From Bacteroidaceae bacterium (GTDB lineage: Bacteria; Bacteroidota; Bacteroidia; Bacteroidales; Bacteroidaceae): a stretch of DNA of 39,366 nucleotides. The first letter of the stretch is position 1; each line of letters starts with the position of its first letter. The position numbers and the translations under genes are program-made. Shown here one piece after another: positions 25,633 to 34,461 of this stretch. The stretch lies in contig JABUUE010000004.1 of assembly GCA_021443335.1 (NCBI GenBank), positions 1-39,366 of the forward strand. Reading direction: 5' to 3'. Below the pieces are notes generated by a model that worked only from the letters and a program-made list of their open reading frames with translations, was not told the origin of the DNA and did not search any database.

Positions 25633-25774
25633 AACTTTCGCAAGCTCAAGTTTGAGTTAAAGGTCTAAGGTTTTAAGGTCTAAGGTTAAAGGTTTAAGGT
25701 CTAAGGCCAAAGCCAAGGCCAAAGCCAAGGTCCCTCCAACCTCCAACCTTTAACCTTAAAACCTAACGAAAGTT
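25633..25774. repeat. Mosaic repeat-rich intercistronic element with alternative inverted-repeat pairings
   Basis: AACTTTCG (25633-25640)/CGAAAGTT (25767-25774); AGGTTTTAAGGT (25668-25679)/ACCTTAAAACCT (25753-25764); AAGGTTAAAGGTT (25682-25694)/AACCTTTAACCTT (25745-25757); central GGCCAAAGCCAAGGCCAAAGCCAAGG. Confidence 0.85.
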
Positions 25775-25794
25775 GAGCACTTGCGAAACTTGAA

Positions 25795-26391
25795 TTACTT
25801 AATCTCAAGGAAGTTTCTCAATATCGTCTCGCCCACCCGCCCACTCTTCTCCGGGTGAAACTGCGTGGCGTAGAAGTTATCCTTGTGCAACGCCGCGCTG
25901 TATGGCTGTATGTAGTCTGCCGTGGCTATTGTATATTCGCATTGCGGCACATAGTAACTGTGTACGAAATAAGCGTAGTCGTCGCCATCTTTCAGCCCAT
26001 CAAACAGAGGTGTCTTGAGCTCTTTCAAGGCGTTCCATCCCATTGCGGGAACCTTGTCCACGTGTCTTTGTGGCTGAAATCGCAAAACCGGAAGGTCAAA
26101 TATTCCGATGCAGTCAACATCACCCTCATCAGAATGTTTGCACATCAGCTGCTGACCGACACATATTCCAAGCACTGGCTGACGCAGCGAGCGAATAACC
26201 TCATCGAGACGATGGCTCTTCAGCGACGCCATTGTAGTCCTCGCCTCACCTTGACCAGGAAACAAGACGCGGTCCGCCTTCTGCAGTATCTCGGCGTCAT
26301 GCGTCAAGACAGGCTCTATGCCCAATCGTTTCAGCGCGTTGACCACGCTGTAAATGTTGCCCGCGTTGTATTCTACGATTGCTACGGTCAT
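25795..26391 (-). CDS. hisH: Imidazole glycerol phosphate synthase, glutamine amidotransferase subunit
   Basis: ORF to 26409; likely start MTVAIVEYNAGNIYSVVNAL at 26391; VLFPGQGEARTTM, GICVGQQLM, ATQFHPEKSG. Confidence 0.95.
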   Translation of the reverse strand: MTVAIVEYNAGNIYSVVNALKRLGIEPVLTHDAEILQKADRVLFPGQGEARTTMASLKSHRLDEVIRSLRQPVLGICVGQQLMCKHSDEGDVDCIGIFDLPVLRFQPQRHVDKVPAMGWNALKELKTPLFDGLKDGDDYAYFVHSYYVPQCEYTIATADYIQPYSAALHKDNFYATQFHPEKSGRVGETILRNFLEIK

Positions 26392-26405
26392 CTTTACCTC
26401 AAAAA

Positions 26406-27278
26406 TCAAGTAAATATAAATGTTCTGTTGTTGTATGTAAGGATTTTGTGCTCAATATGTTTCTTCACAGCCCTCGACAGCACAATCTTCTCTAAGTCAC
26501 GGCCTTTCAGCACAAGCGTGTCGGGAGTGTCGCGGTGAGTGATGCGCACCACATCCTGCTCGATGATAGGACCGGCGTCGAGTTCTGTCGTAACATAATG
26601 GCTCGTCGCTCCGATGATTTTCACGCCTCTCTGCCAAGCCTGATGATAGGGTTTTGCGCCGATAAACGCCGGAAGGAACGAGTGGTGTATGTTTATTATC
26701 CTGTGAGGATAAGCCTTTATCATCTTCTCCGTAACTATCTGCATGTAGCGTGCAAGCACTATGAAGTCAACATTCTCTTTTTTCAGCAACTCCATCTCTG
26801 CCGCTTCCACATCATCCTTGTTTGAGTGGTCCTTCTTTATCGACCAAACATAATACGGAATGTTAAACTGCTCGGCCACATAGCGCAGGTCCTCATGATT
26901 GCTTATGATACAAGGTATCTCGCACTCTAACTCACCCGAATTGTAACGCGCAAGGAGGTCATATAGACAGTGGCTCATCTTTGACACGAAGAGCGCCATG
27001 CGAGGCTTCTTGTCGCTGAAATGAAGATAATACCTCATATCATAGCGTTGAGCATACAGCGTGTTTATGTATTCCGAAATCTTCTCCTGAGGAATCAGAA
27101 AATCCGCCAATTCCCACTCTATGCGCATGAAAAACACGCCGCCTTGGTGGTCCACGTATTGGTCAAGATATACAATGTTACCCTTATTGTCAGTGATAAA
27201 CTTTGTAACCTCCGAGATAATGCCCTGCTTGTCAGGACAGTGGAGCAGAAGTATCGCTGTAGGTTTATTTTCTGTCAT
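26406..27278 (-). CDS. purU: Formyltetrahydrofolate deformylase
   Basis: Start at MTENKPTAILLLHCPDKQGIISEVTKFI (27278); ACT domain + formyltransferase domain; VLARYMQIVTEKM, INIHHSFLPAFIGAKPYHQAWQRGVKIIGATSHYVTTELDAGPIIEQD. Confidence 0.93.
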   Translation of the reverse strand: MTENKPTAILLLHCPDKQGIISEVTKFITDNKGNIVYLDQYVDHQGGVFFMRIEWELADFLIPQEKISEYINTLYAQRYDMRYYLHFSDKKPRMALFVSKMSHCLYDLLARYNSGELECEIPCIISNHEDLRYVAEQFNIPYYVWSIKKDHSNKDDVEAAEMELLKKENVDFIVLARYMQIVTEKMIKAYPHRIINIHHSFLPAFIGAKPYHQAWQRGVKIIGATSHYVTTELDAGPIIEQDVVRITHRDTPDTLVLKGRDLEKIVLSRAVKKHIEHKILTYNNRTFIFT

Positions 27279-27491
27279 AATATACTTATTCAAGTTTCTC
27301 GATGCGAAAGTTAAGACACTTTCTTTTAATGCGTGCAAAATTAGTAAAAAAAAGGAACAATACCCTTTGCAGGCTGCGGAAAAGTAGTAAAACAAAGAAT
27401 ATTTCTTAATATTGCACAATATTTCTTTTGATAAAATATAGAAAAAAAGCAGAAAACTAAGGTAATTCTTGCACAAATAATATTCTTTTTA

Positions 27492-27499
27492 TAATTTTG
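27492..27499 (+). promoter_or_regulatory. Candidate -7 element TAATTTTG for the lpxD-lpxC/fabZ-lpxA operon
   Basis: TTTATAATTTTGCCGC 31 bp upstream of ATG 27530; partial -33 (CTTG) about 20 nt upstream. Confidence 0.5.
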
Positions 27500-27529
27500 C
27501 CGCATAAAATACCGCAACATTAACAAACA

Positions 27530-28561
27530 ATGGAATTCTCAGCAAAGCAAATTGCAGAACTCATCGGAGGAAAGATTGAGGGCGACGAGAACGCCCCAGT
27601 GTCCTCCTTTGCCAAGATTGAGGAAGGACAGAAAGGAGCCATCTCCTTCTTGGCAAATCCAAAATATCTGCACTATATATACGAAACCCAGTCAAGCGTT
27701 GTGCTCATAAACGACGACACAATCCTTGACCGTCCCGTCAGTGCCACGCTCATTCGCGTGCCCAACGCGTATGAGTCTATTGCAAAGTTACTGCAATTTT
27801 ACCAGTCCATGCAGCCCCGAAAGAGTGGCATAGACTCTCTCGCTTTCATAGACCCGGAGGCCACTGTTGAAGAAAACTGCTACATCGGAGCTTTCGCATA
27901 CATTGGCAAGGGAGCCCATGTCGGAGAAGGAAGCCTTATCTACCCTCACGCCTACATCGGCGACGGAGCGACCATAGGCAAAAACTGCCAGCTCTTCCCA
28001 AAGGTAACTATTTACCACGGCTGCCGGCTCGGAAACAATGTCACTATTCACGCAGGAAGTGTCATCGGAGCCGACGGATTCGGCTTTGCGCCTAACCAAG
28101 AAGGCTACGACAAGATTCCGCAGATAGGAACTGTTGTCATTGAGGACAATGTTGAAATCGGAGCCAACACATGCGTCGACCGCTCAACCATGGGGCAGAC
28201 AGTGCTGCGCAAAGGCGTCAAGCTCGACAATCTCGTGCAGATAGCCCACAATGTTGAGGTCGGAGAAAACACCGTCATGTCGGCGCAAGTAGGCATTGCA
28301 GGAAGCACAAAAGTCGGCAAGTGGTGCATGTTCGGCGGACAGGCAGGCATTGCCGGCCACAGCACAATAGGCGACAAGACCATGCTTGCAGCACAGGCAG
28401 GAATACCAGGCAACACCAAGGGAAACGAAACCCTCATGGGAACGCCGGTAATGGACATAAAGAAGTATTTCAAAAGCTACGCCATTTTCAAAATGCTTCC
28501 TGAAATGTACAAAGACCTCAACGAACTGAAAAAAAATTTAACAAGTAAGTTACAAGGGTAA
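27530..28561 (+). CDS. lpxD: UDP-3-O-(3-hydroxyacyl)glucosamine N-acyltransferase
   Basis: 343 aa; hexapeptide repeats; [72 protein letters not shown]. Confidence 0.97.
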   Translation: MEFSAKQIAELIGGKIEGDENAPVSSFAKIEEGQKGAISFLANPKYLHYIYETQSSVVLINDDTILDRPVSATLIRVPNAYESIAKLLQFYQSMQPRKSGIDSLAFIDPEATVEENCYIGAFAYIGKGAHVGEGSLIYPHAYIGDGATIGKNCQLFPKVTIYHGCRLGNNVTIHAGSVIGADGFGFAPNQEGYDKIPQIGTVVIEDNVEIGANTCVDRSTMGQTVLRKGVKLDNLVQIAHNVEVGENTVMSAQVGIAGSTKVGKWCMFGGQAGIAGHSTIGDKTMLAAQAGIPGNTKGNETLMGTPVMDIKKYFKSYAIFKMLPEMYKDLNELKKNLTSKLQG

Positions 28562-28582
28562 AACCCCAAAACCATAAGAATT

Positions 28583-29968
28583 ATGCCAAAACAAAAAACG
28601 CTGAAAGGCAGTTTTTCCCTTTGTGGAAAAGGATTGCATACAGGACTGACTCTTACAGTCACCTTCAATCCAGCACCAGAAAATACAGGATACAAAATTC
28701 AACGCATCGACATTGAAGGTCAACCCGTCATCGACGCCATCGCCGAAAATGTCGTCGACACACGACGCGGCACCGTCGTCGGAAAAGGAGATGTGAGGGT
28801 TTCAACTATCGAACACGCACTCTCAGCACTCTACGCACTCGGCATCGACAACTGTCTCATGCAAGTCAACGGGCCGGAGTTCCCCATCCTTGACGGCTCT
28901 GCCATTATCTATGTCAACAAGATTAACGAGATTGGCACAGAAGAACAGGCTGCGCCGAAAGACATCTACATCATACGCAAGAAGATTGAGGTACGCGACG
29001 AGGAGACCGGTTCCTCAATAACCATTCTTCCCGACGACGACTTCTCGATCACCGCCATGTGCTCGTTCGAAAGCAAATTCATCAACTCCCAGTTTGCCAC
29101 CATTGAAAAGCCTGGCGACTACGCCAAGGAGATTGCACCCGCGCGCACATTCGTCTTCGTGCGAGACATAGAGCCGCTCCTGCAGGCAAACCTCGTGAAA
29201 GGCGGAGACATGGACAACGCCATCATCATTTACGAGCGACAGACAACACAAGAAAACCTCGACCACCTCGCCGACCTCATGAAGGTGCCACGCAGAGACG
29301 CCTCAAAACTCGGCTACATACAGCACAAGCCGCTGCAGTGGGAAAACGAGTGCACACGCCACAAACTCCTTGACATCGTTGGCGACATGGCCCTTATTGG
29401 TCGGCCTATAAAAGGAAGAATCATCGCCACACGCCCCGGACATTCCATCAACAACAAGTTTGCCCGACTGATGCGCAAGGAAATCAAGAAACACGATGTG
29501 CAGGCCCCAATGTACGACGCCAACGAAGAGCCCGTAATGGATGTCAACAAGATTCGCTCCCTGCTCCCACACCGCTATCCTATGCAGCTCGTCGACAAGA
29601 TTATCGCCATCGGCCCTACCTCCATCGTCGGCGTCAAGAACATCACCTCCAACGAGCCTTTCTTCCAGGGACATTTCCCCGAAGAGCCCGTCATGCCCGG
29701 AGTGCTGCAGATTGAGGCCATGGCACAGTGCGGCGGACTCCTCGTGCTCAATTCCATCGAAGAGCCGGAACGCTGGTCAACATACTTCATGAAAATCGAC
29801 AATGTGAAGTTCCGTCAGAAGGTTGTTCCCGGCGACACGCTCCTTTTCCGTGTCGAGATGATAGCACCGCTGCGCCACGGCATTAGCACCATGCGCGGAT
29901 ACATGTTCGTTGGCGACCACGTAGTCTCAGAAGCCACATTCACCGCGCAGATTGTTAAAAACAAATAA
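28583..29968 (+). CDS. lpxC/fabZ: Bifunctional UDP-3-O-acyl-N-acetylglucosamine deacetylase / 3-hydroxyacyl-ACP dehydratase (LpxC-FabZ fusion)
   Basis: 461 aa; STIEHALSALYALGIDNCLMQVNGPEFPILDGSA, HKLLDIVGDMALIGRPIKGRI; C-term LLPHRYPMQLVDKI, FFQGHFPEEPVMPGVLQIEAMAQCGG. Confidence 0.97.
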   Translation: MPKQKTLKGSFSLCGKGLHTGLTLTVTFNPAPENTGYKIQRIDIEGQPVIDAIAENVVDTRRGTVVGKGDVRVSTIEHALSALYALGIDNCLMQVNGPEFPILDGSAIIYVNKINEIGTEEQAAPKDIYIIRKKIEVRDEETGSSITILPDDDFSITAMCSFESKFINSQFATIEKPGDYAKEIAPARTFVFVRDIEPLLQANLVKGGDMDNAIIIYERQTTQENLDHLADLMKVPRRDASKLGYIQHKPLQWENECTRHKLLDIVGDMALIGRPIKGRIIATRPGHSINNKFARLMRKEIKKHDVQAPMYDANEEPVMDVNKIRSLLPHRYPMQLVDKIIAIGPTSIVGVKNITSNEPFFQGHFPEEPVMPGVLQIEAMAQCGGLLVLNSIEEPERWSTYFMKIDNVKFRQKVVPGDTLLFRVEMIAPLRHGISTMRGYMFVGDHVVSEATFTAQIVKNK

Positions 29969-29983
29969 AATACAGGGCTATCC

Positions 29984-30754
29984 ATGAACACCATTCACCC
30001 ATTGGCAATAATACATCCCGACGCAAAACTCGGCGACAACAACGTTATAGGACCCTTCTGCGTCATTGAGGAAAACACCGTCATAGGCAACAACAACGAG
30101 CTCAAGAACAGTGTCACCATCCAGTATGGCGCGCGCATAGGCGACAACAACGAGTTCTTTCCCGGAGCAAGCATATCGACAAAGCCACAAGACCTGAAGT
30201 TCCGCGGAGAAGAAACGCTGTGCGAGATTGGCAACAACAACTCCATCCGCGAGAATGTCACCATCTCACGAGGAACAGCATCGAAGGGAACAACAAGGGT
30301 TGGCAGCGGCAACCTCCTTATGGAGAACATGCACATAGGTCACGACTGCGTCATCGGCAACAACTGCATCATCGGCAACACCACAAAGTTTGCCGGCGAG
30401 GTCGTCGTCGACGACAACGCCATTATCTCCGCCTGCGTCCTTGTCCACCAGTTCTGCCATGTCGGCGGCTACGGCATCGTGCAGGGCGGCACACGATTCT
30501 CCGTCGATGTTCCCCCATTCATCGTTGCAGGCAAGGAACCCGCCCACTATTGCGGAGTAAACGTCATCGGACTGCGCCGCCGCGGCTTCACCAACGAGAC
30601 CATCAACACCATCCACGACGCTTACAGAACACTCTACGGCGCACCGACTCTCAACGAAGGGTTGGAGATACTCGAGTCAATGACCGACCGACCGAAAGAG
30701 ATACAGATGATTATCGACTTCGTGAAAACATCCAGGCGCGGAGTTATGAGATAA
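29984..30754 (+). CDS. lpxA: UDP-N-acetylglucosamine O-acyltransferase
   Basis: 256 aa; IHPLAIIHPDAKLGDNNVIGPFCVIEENTVIG; MHIGHDCVIGNNCIIGNTTKFAGEVVVDDNAIISACVLVHQFCHVG; GLRRRGF. Confidence 0.97.
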   Translation: MNTIHPLAIIHPDAKLGDNNVIGPFCVIEENTVIGNNNELKNSVTIQYGARIGDNNEFFPGASISTKPQDLKFRGEETLCEIGNNNSIRENVTISRGTASKGTTRVGSGNLLMENMHIGHDCVIGNNCIIGNTTKFAGEVVVDDNAIISACVLVHQFCHVGGYGIVQGGTRFSVDVPPFIVAGKEPAHYCGVNVIGLRRRGFTNETINTIHDAYRTLYGAPTLNEGLEILESMTDRPKEIQMIIDFVKTSRRGVMR

Positions 30755-30792
30755 AAAAAACGTATGGCGCAAAGCATAAAGCGGTAAGTGCT

Positions 30793-30845
30793 AAGTTCTA
30801 AGTACTAAGTTCTAAGTGCTAAGTATGATTACCCACTTAAAGGCA
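30793..30845 (+). repeat. 53-bp dispersed repeat, copy A (TAAGTTC/TAAGTAC heptads + TATGATTACCCACTTAAAGGCA)
   Basis: 52/53 identity by eye to 39310-39362. Confidence 0.95.
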
Positions 30846-30914
30846 TAATCGAAACCTCAGAAGCAAATCATTCTTGGCACTTACTACTTTTATTTTATAC
30901 TTATAACCCTCCCC

Positions 30915-32357
30915 TTAGGGGGTTAAGGAGCAGACAATCGTCACAATACTCCTGCCCCGAACTACAATGTCCTTTGCGTCATCGCATTGCAGTTCCTCCA
31001 TATTCTGGCTCCTGCTTGTCACAGTGGCAGACTTAACCTTCATGGCCCCTCTGCCAAAGCCCTGAACATTCAGGCATATCCTTTCATCGTCTGCACTCCG
31101 ATTAAGCAGGCAAACTACAAGCGTCTTTCCGTCAGGACTTATCGCGGCAAGAACACTGTCGTCAGAAGTTTCCACAACAACATACCCCGGAGTAATATTC
31201 CTTGTTACCTGCGCGCGGACAAAATAGTTCTTATTCCTCTTGAAAGGAGGACGATAACCGTCAACATTCCCCGAACATGTTATCAGACACCACTGGTTGC
31301 CACTGTCAACATACTGCCAGTCGCACCATACGGAGGGCTGCAAATACCGCATATCGTCGAAGAGGGTCTTTGCCACGCCTAAATTTCCCATTATTCCTCT
31401 GCCGCCGCCACCGGTCTCACTCATCCACAGTGTCTTGCCTCGCGCCCGGACTTTGTTGCCGAGCGCCGTGCGACACTGACTGCGAGACTGTTCCGACTTC
31501 ACGGGAGAATATCCGTAAGAATGGGTGTTCCATTGCGCAACAGATTCCAGGGCGGCGGCATCTTCCTCATACACGCTCCATGTCTCAAGGCTTTTCTTCT
31601 CATTCGTCTCATCGCTGGCAGATATTACGGTCTTCAGGCAGCTGCGTGCAAGACGAGGTGCAAGATAATCGTTGAGAAAACGCACCTGGTCGGCAGGCAG
31701 AAAACCGCAACCTTCCTGCGTTCCACCCTTGTGCCAATAGTCCGTATTCGGCTCATTGAAGGGGGCAAGGCTGTGGAACTCTATCCCTTCTGCATCACGA
31801 AAATGCTGGCAGACATCCACCAAATATTGCGCATAATCATCGTAATAGTCGGGATGGAGGTTGGTGGCTGTGGGACTGTCGGCGCCAGCACAACATCCGC
31901 TAACCGTCATCCACCAAGGGGGTGTGTTTGCAAAAGCCTCAATGATGGCTCTCTTTCCATAATGCTGGCAGCGGGAAACAATCTTCCGCAATATCCTTAT
32001 CTGAGCCTCGTCGGCATTCCAATCGTAAGGGCTGTTCTCATCTTCCTTAAACCCCTTCATCGCTGCCCGCAGTCCCTTCATCCCTTTCATGTGGTCGGGC
32101 TTGCAGTTTCTGTGCTTCGGGTCATCGCCGCCAGGAATGTTATACCGAAACACGTTATAGTTAAGTCCCTCGGGCGACACCAACCAATCCACCAACTGAT
32201 TTACGTCCTCCTCGGGCCATGTGCCAGCCTCTTTTGCCCACCAGCACAGACTTATTCCCCACCCCTCTACTGTCTGCAAGCGACAGTCTGTGTTTACCGT
32301 GACAACCCTCTGCGCCATGCATGGAAGACACAGAAACAAAAGAAGAAGTTCAAGCAT
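30915..32357 (-). CDS. Secreted GH30-family-like glycoside hydrolase (endo-beta-1,6-galactanase/glucanase-like)
   Basis: Start MLELLLLFLCLPCMAQ (signal peptide) at 32357; QTVEGWGISLCWWAKEAG, FANTPPWWMTVSGCCAG, LAPFNEPNTDYW (acid/base Glu), LWMSETGGGGRG (nucleophile Glu). Confidence 0.83.
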   Translation of the reverse strand: MLELLLLFLCLPCMAQRVVTVNTDCRLQTVEGWGISLCWWAKEAGTWPEEDVNQLVDWLVSPEGLNYNVFRYNIPGGDDPKHRNCKPDHMKGMKGLRAAMKGFKEDENSPYDWNADEAQIRILRKIVSRCQHYGKRAIIEAFANTPPWWMTVSGCCAGADSPTATNLHPDYYDDYAQYLVDVCQHFRDAEGIEFHSLAPFNEPNTDYWHKGGTQEGCGFLPADQVRFLNDYLAPRLARSCLKTVISASDETNEKKSLETWSVYEEDAAALESVAQWNTHSYGYSPVKSEQSRSQCRTALGNKVRARGKTLWMSETGGGGRGIMGNLGVAKTLFDDMRYLQPSVWCDWQYVDSGNQWCLITCSGNVDGYRPPFKRNKNYFVRAQVTRNITPGYVVVETSDDSVLAAISPDGKTLVVCLLNRSADDERICLNVQGFGRGAMKVKSATVTSRSQNMEELQCDDAKDIVVRGRSIVTIVCSLTP

Positions 32358-32383
32358 CGTACGGTATTTTTTTGTATAGCTTT

Positions 32384-34408
32384 TTACCAGAGCTTGAGTC
32401 TCTTCTCCGGTGCTATCCACATTTTGTCGCCCTCTTTGACATTGAAGGCTGTGTAGAAGTTGTCGATATGTTTGAGCGCCTCATTGACACGGATGTATCC
32501 GATGGAGTGAACATCGCTCTTGGTGAGGTGGCGGATGCCCTTCTCGGTCCAGTTGCCTGCCCAAACGCCGGCATAAGAGAGGAAGAAACGCTGCATAGGT
32601 GTGAAGCCGTCAGCATCGCCGAGCTGGTTGTTCTGCATGGCGATATTGAGGGCTTCCATAGCCACCATGAGACCTCCGTGGTCGGCGAGGTTCTCTCCGT
32701 TAGTCATTTTACCGTTCATCTTCAGGTCAGGGAAGAGTCCCACGGTGTCGAAATAGCCTGCGAAATAGTCGGCTTTCTTCTGGAAGTTTTCGCGGTCCTC
32801 CTGCTTCCACCACTGGCTCATGTTGCCGTTCTTGTCGAAGAGCGAGCCTTTGTCGTCGAAGCCGTGAGTCATCTCGTGACCGATAACCACTCCGATAGCA
32901 CCGTAGTTGATGGCGTCGTCTGCATCGGCGTTGAAATATGGCGGCTGGAGAATACCTGCAGGGAAGCAAATCTCGTTGGTTGTCGGGTTGTAGTATGCGT
33001 TGACGGTCTGAGGTGTCATGTGCCACTCTGTTGGGTCAACCTTCTTGCCGGCAGTGCGACGGAGGTCGTCTTTCTGCTTAAATTCACTGATGGCCTGTGT
33101 GTTCTCAAGATATGACTTCTTTGGGTCGATGGTGATTTCGGAGATGTCGTCCCACTTGTCAGGATAACCAATCTTCACGCGGAAGGTAGAGAGTTTCTGG
33201 ATAGCAGCGTACTTGGTGGCTGGCGACATCCAGTCTTGTGCAATGATGCGGATACCGAGAGCTGTCTGCAGGTTGGCAACGAGGTTCTCCATGCGCTTCT
33301 TGCTGCTCTCAGGGAAATAACGCTCCACATACATCTTGCCGATGGCCTGTCCGAAAGCGCTTTCCACCTGCGCGAGACAGCGCTGCCAGCGTGGCTTCTG
33401 CTCTGTCTTGCCCTCGAGGACTTTGCCGTAGAACTCGAAGTTGGCAGCTGACACCTCGTCAGAAAGACGTGAGACTGTGCTTTGTATCAAATCCCACTCC
33501 ATATAAGCCTTCAGGACTTCCACAGACATTGCAGGAACATACTTGTTAGCCCAGTCGAAATACTTGAGGTTGCTGACAATGAGCTCTTTAAGGCAGTCGT
33601 CGGTAACGCCTTTGCGTTTCACTCCTGTTGTAATATCAATATTAGGCCAGCGGTCGGAGAATTCCTTAAGCGTCATCTTGTTGTAGCGCTTCTCTACATC
33701 GCGACGCTCAACCATGGTGAGAGAGACGTCGGCAATCTGCATCTCGAGGTCGTAAACAAGCTGTGCCTTTTTCTTCGCTCCCTTGATGCCGTAGAGCTTG
33801 AACATGCGCTCGATGTGAGCCTTGAACTTCTTGCGGATGTCCTGCGCCTCTTTTGTTGTCTCGGTGTAATACTCCTTTTGACCGAGAGAGAGTCCGGCAG
33901 TAGAAGCGTAGTATATGTTCCACTCTGAGTTCTTGGCATCAGCGCCGAAGCCGCCGCCATAGAGTGTGCCTACGGAAATGAACGGATGACGATCCCAGAA
34001 GGCTTTCAGTTCCTCGACAGTCTTAGCCTGTGCTATCTCCTTGAAGAGCGGAAGAACGGGAGTGATACCCTCCTTGTTGCGGCGCACAGAATCCATAGAG
34101 AGCTTGTAGAAGTCACTGATTTTCTGCTCGTTGGTACCGAAGTCGTAGGTCTTTGTGAGCAGTTCGTTCATCAAGTCGGTGTTCTTCTTGTCGTTGTTGT
34201 CGCGAAGTACATCGAACATGGTGTAACGACTGTAAGCCGCTGGCACGGGGTTGTACTTTTTCCATTCGCCATTGGCGTACTGGTCGAAGTTGTCCTGTGG
34301 ACGAACAGACTTGTCCATATTGCCGAGGGCAAGTCCTGACTGTGATTGTGCATTTGTTGTTGTCATAGCAAGAATTGCAAATGCGAAAGTTAATAATCTT
34401 TTCAGCAT
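32384..34408 (-). CDS. M13-family zinc metallopeptidase (PepO/neprilysin-like), secreted
   Basis: Start MLKRLLTFAFAILAMTTTNAQ at 34408; VNAYYNPTTNEICFPAGILQPPYF, GVVIGHEMTHGFDDKG (HExxH), GENLADHGGLMVA. Confidence 0.95.
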   Translation of the reverse strand: MLKRLLTFAFAILAMTTTNAQSQSGLALGNMDKSVRPQDNFDQYANGEWKKYNPVPAAYSRYTMFDVLRDNNDKKNTDLMNELLTKTYDFGTNEQKISDFYKLSMDSVRRNKEGITPVLPLFKEIAQAKTVEELKAFWDRHPFISVGTLYGGGFGADAKNSEWNIYYASTAGLSLGQKEYYTETTKEAQDIRKKFKAHIERMFKLYGIKGAKKKAQLVYDLEMQIADVSLTMVERRDVEKRYNKMTLKEFSDRWPNIDITTGVKRKGVTDDCLKELIVSNLKYFDWANKYVPAMSVEVLKAYMEWDLIQSTVSRLSDEVSAANFEFYGKVLEGKTEQKPRWQRCLAQVESAFGQAIGKMYVERYFPESSKKRMENLVANLQTALGIRIIAQDWMSPATKYAAIQKLSTFRVKIGYPDKWDDISEITIDPKKSYLENTQAISEFKQKDDLRRTAGKKVDPTEWHMTPQTVNAYYNPTTNEICFPAGILQPPYFNADADDAINYGAIGVVIGHEMTHGFDDKGSLFDKNGNMSQWWKQEDRENFQKKADYFAGYFDTVGLFPDLKMNGKMTNGENLADHGGLMVAMEALNIAMQNNQLGDADGFTPMQRFFLSYAGVWAGNWTEKGIRHLTKSDVHSIGYIRVNEALKHIDNFYTAFNVKEGDKMWIAPEKRLKLW

Positions 34409-34428
34409 ATTGTTATTGAACTTTGATT

Positions 34429-34452
34429 TTGGCTTTGGCCTTGGCTTTGGCC
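34429..34452. repeat. Copy of GGCCAAAGCCAAGGCCAAAGCCAA dispersed repeat (minus orientation)
   Basis: Exact reverse complement of 25705-25728. Confidence 0.95.
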
Positions 34453-34461
34453 AGAAAGAGT

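Noticed and set aside
27279-27476. 66-aa N-terminal extension of purU in the ORF track
   Set aside because: Low-complexity AT-rich translation (LSFLLFFYILSKEILCNIKK...); the family starts at MTENKPTAILLLHCPDKQGI.
28583-29968. LpxC-FabZ fusion as a novelty
   Set aside because: This fusion is well known in Bacteroidota.
30220-30801. Arg/His-rich ORF (193 aa) in an alternative frame of lpxA
   Set aside because: Out-of-frame reading of lpxA hexapeptide-repeat coding sequence; composition is an artefact.
31521-32456. Plus-strand ORF (311 aa) opposite the GH30-like gene
   Set aside because: Antisense to a gene with strong catalytic motifs and a signal peptide; no recognisable family.
33482-33928. 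Plus-strand ORF (148 aa) opposite the M13 peptidase
   Set aside because: Antisense shadow ORF; no domain recognised.
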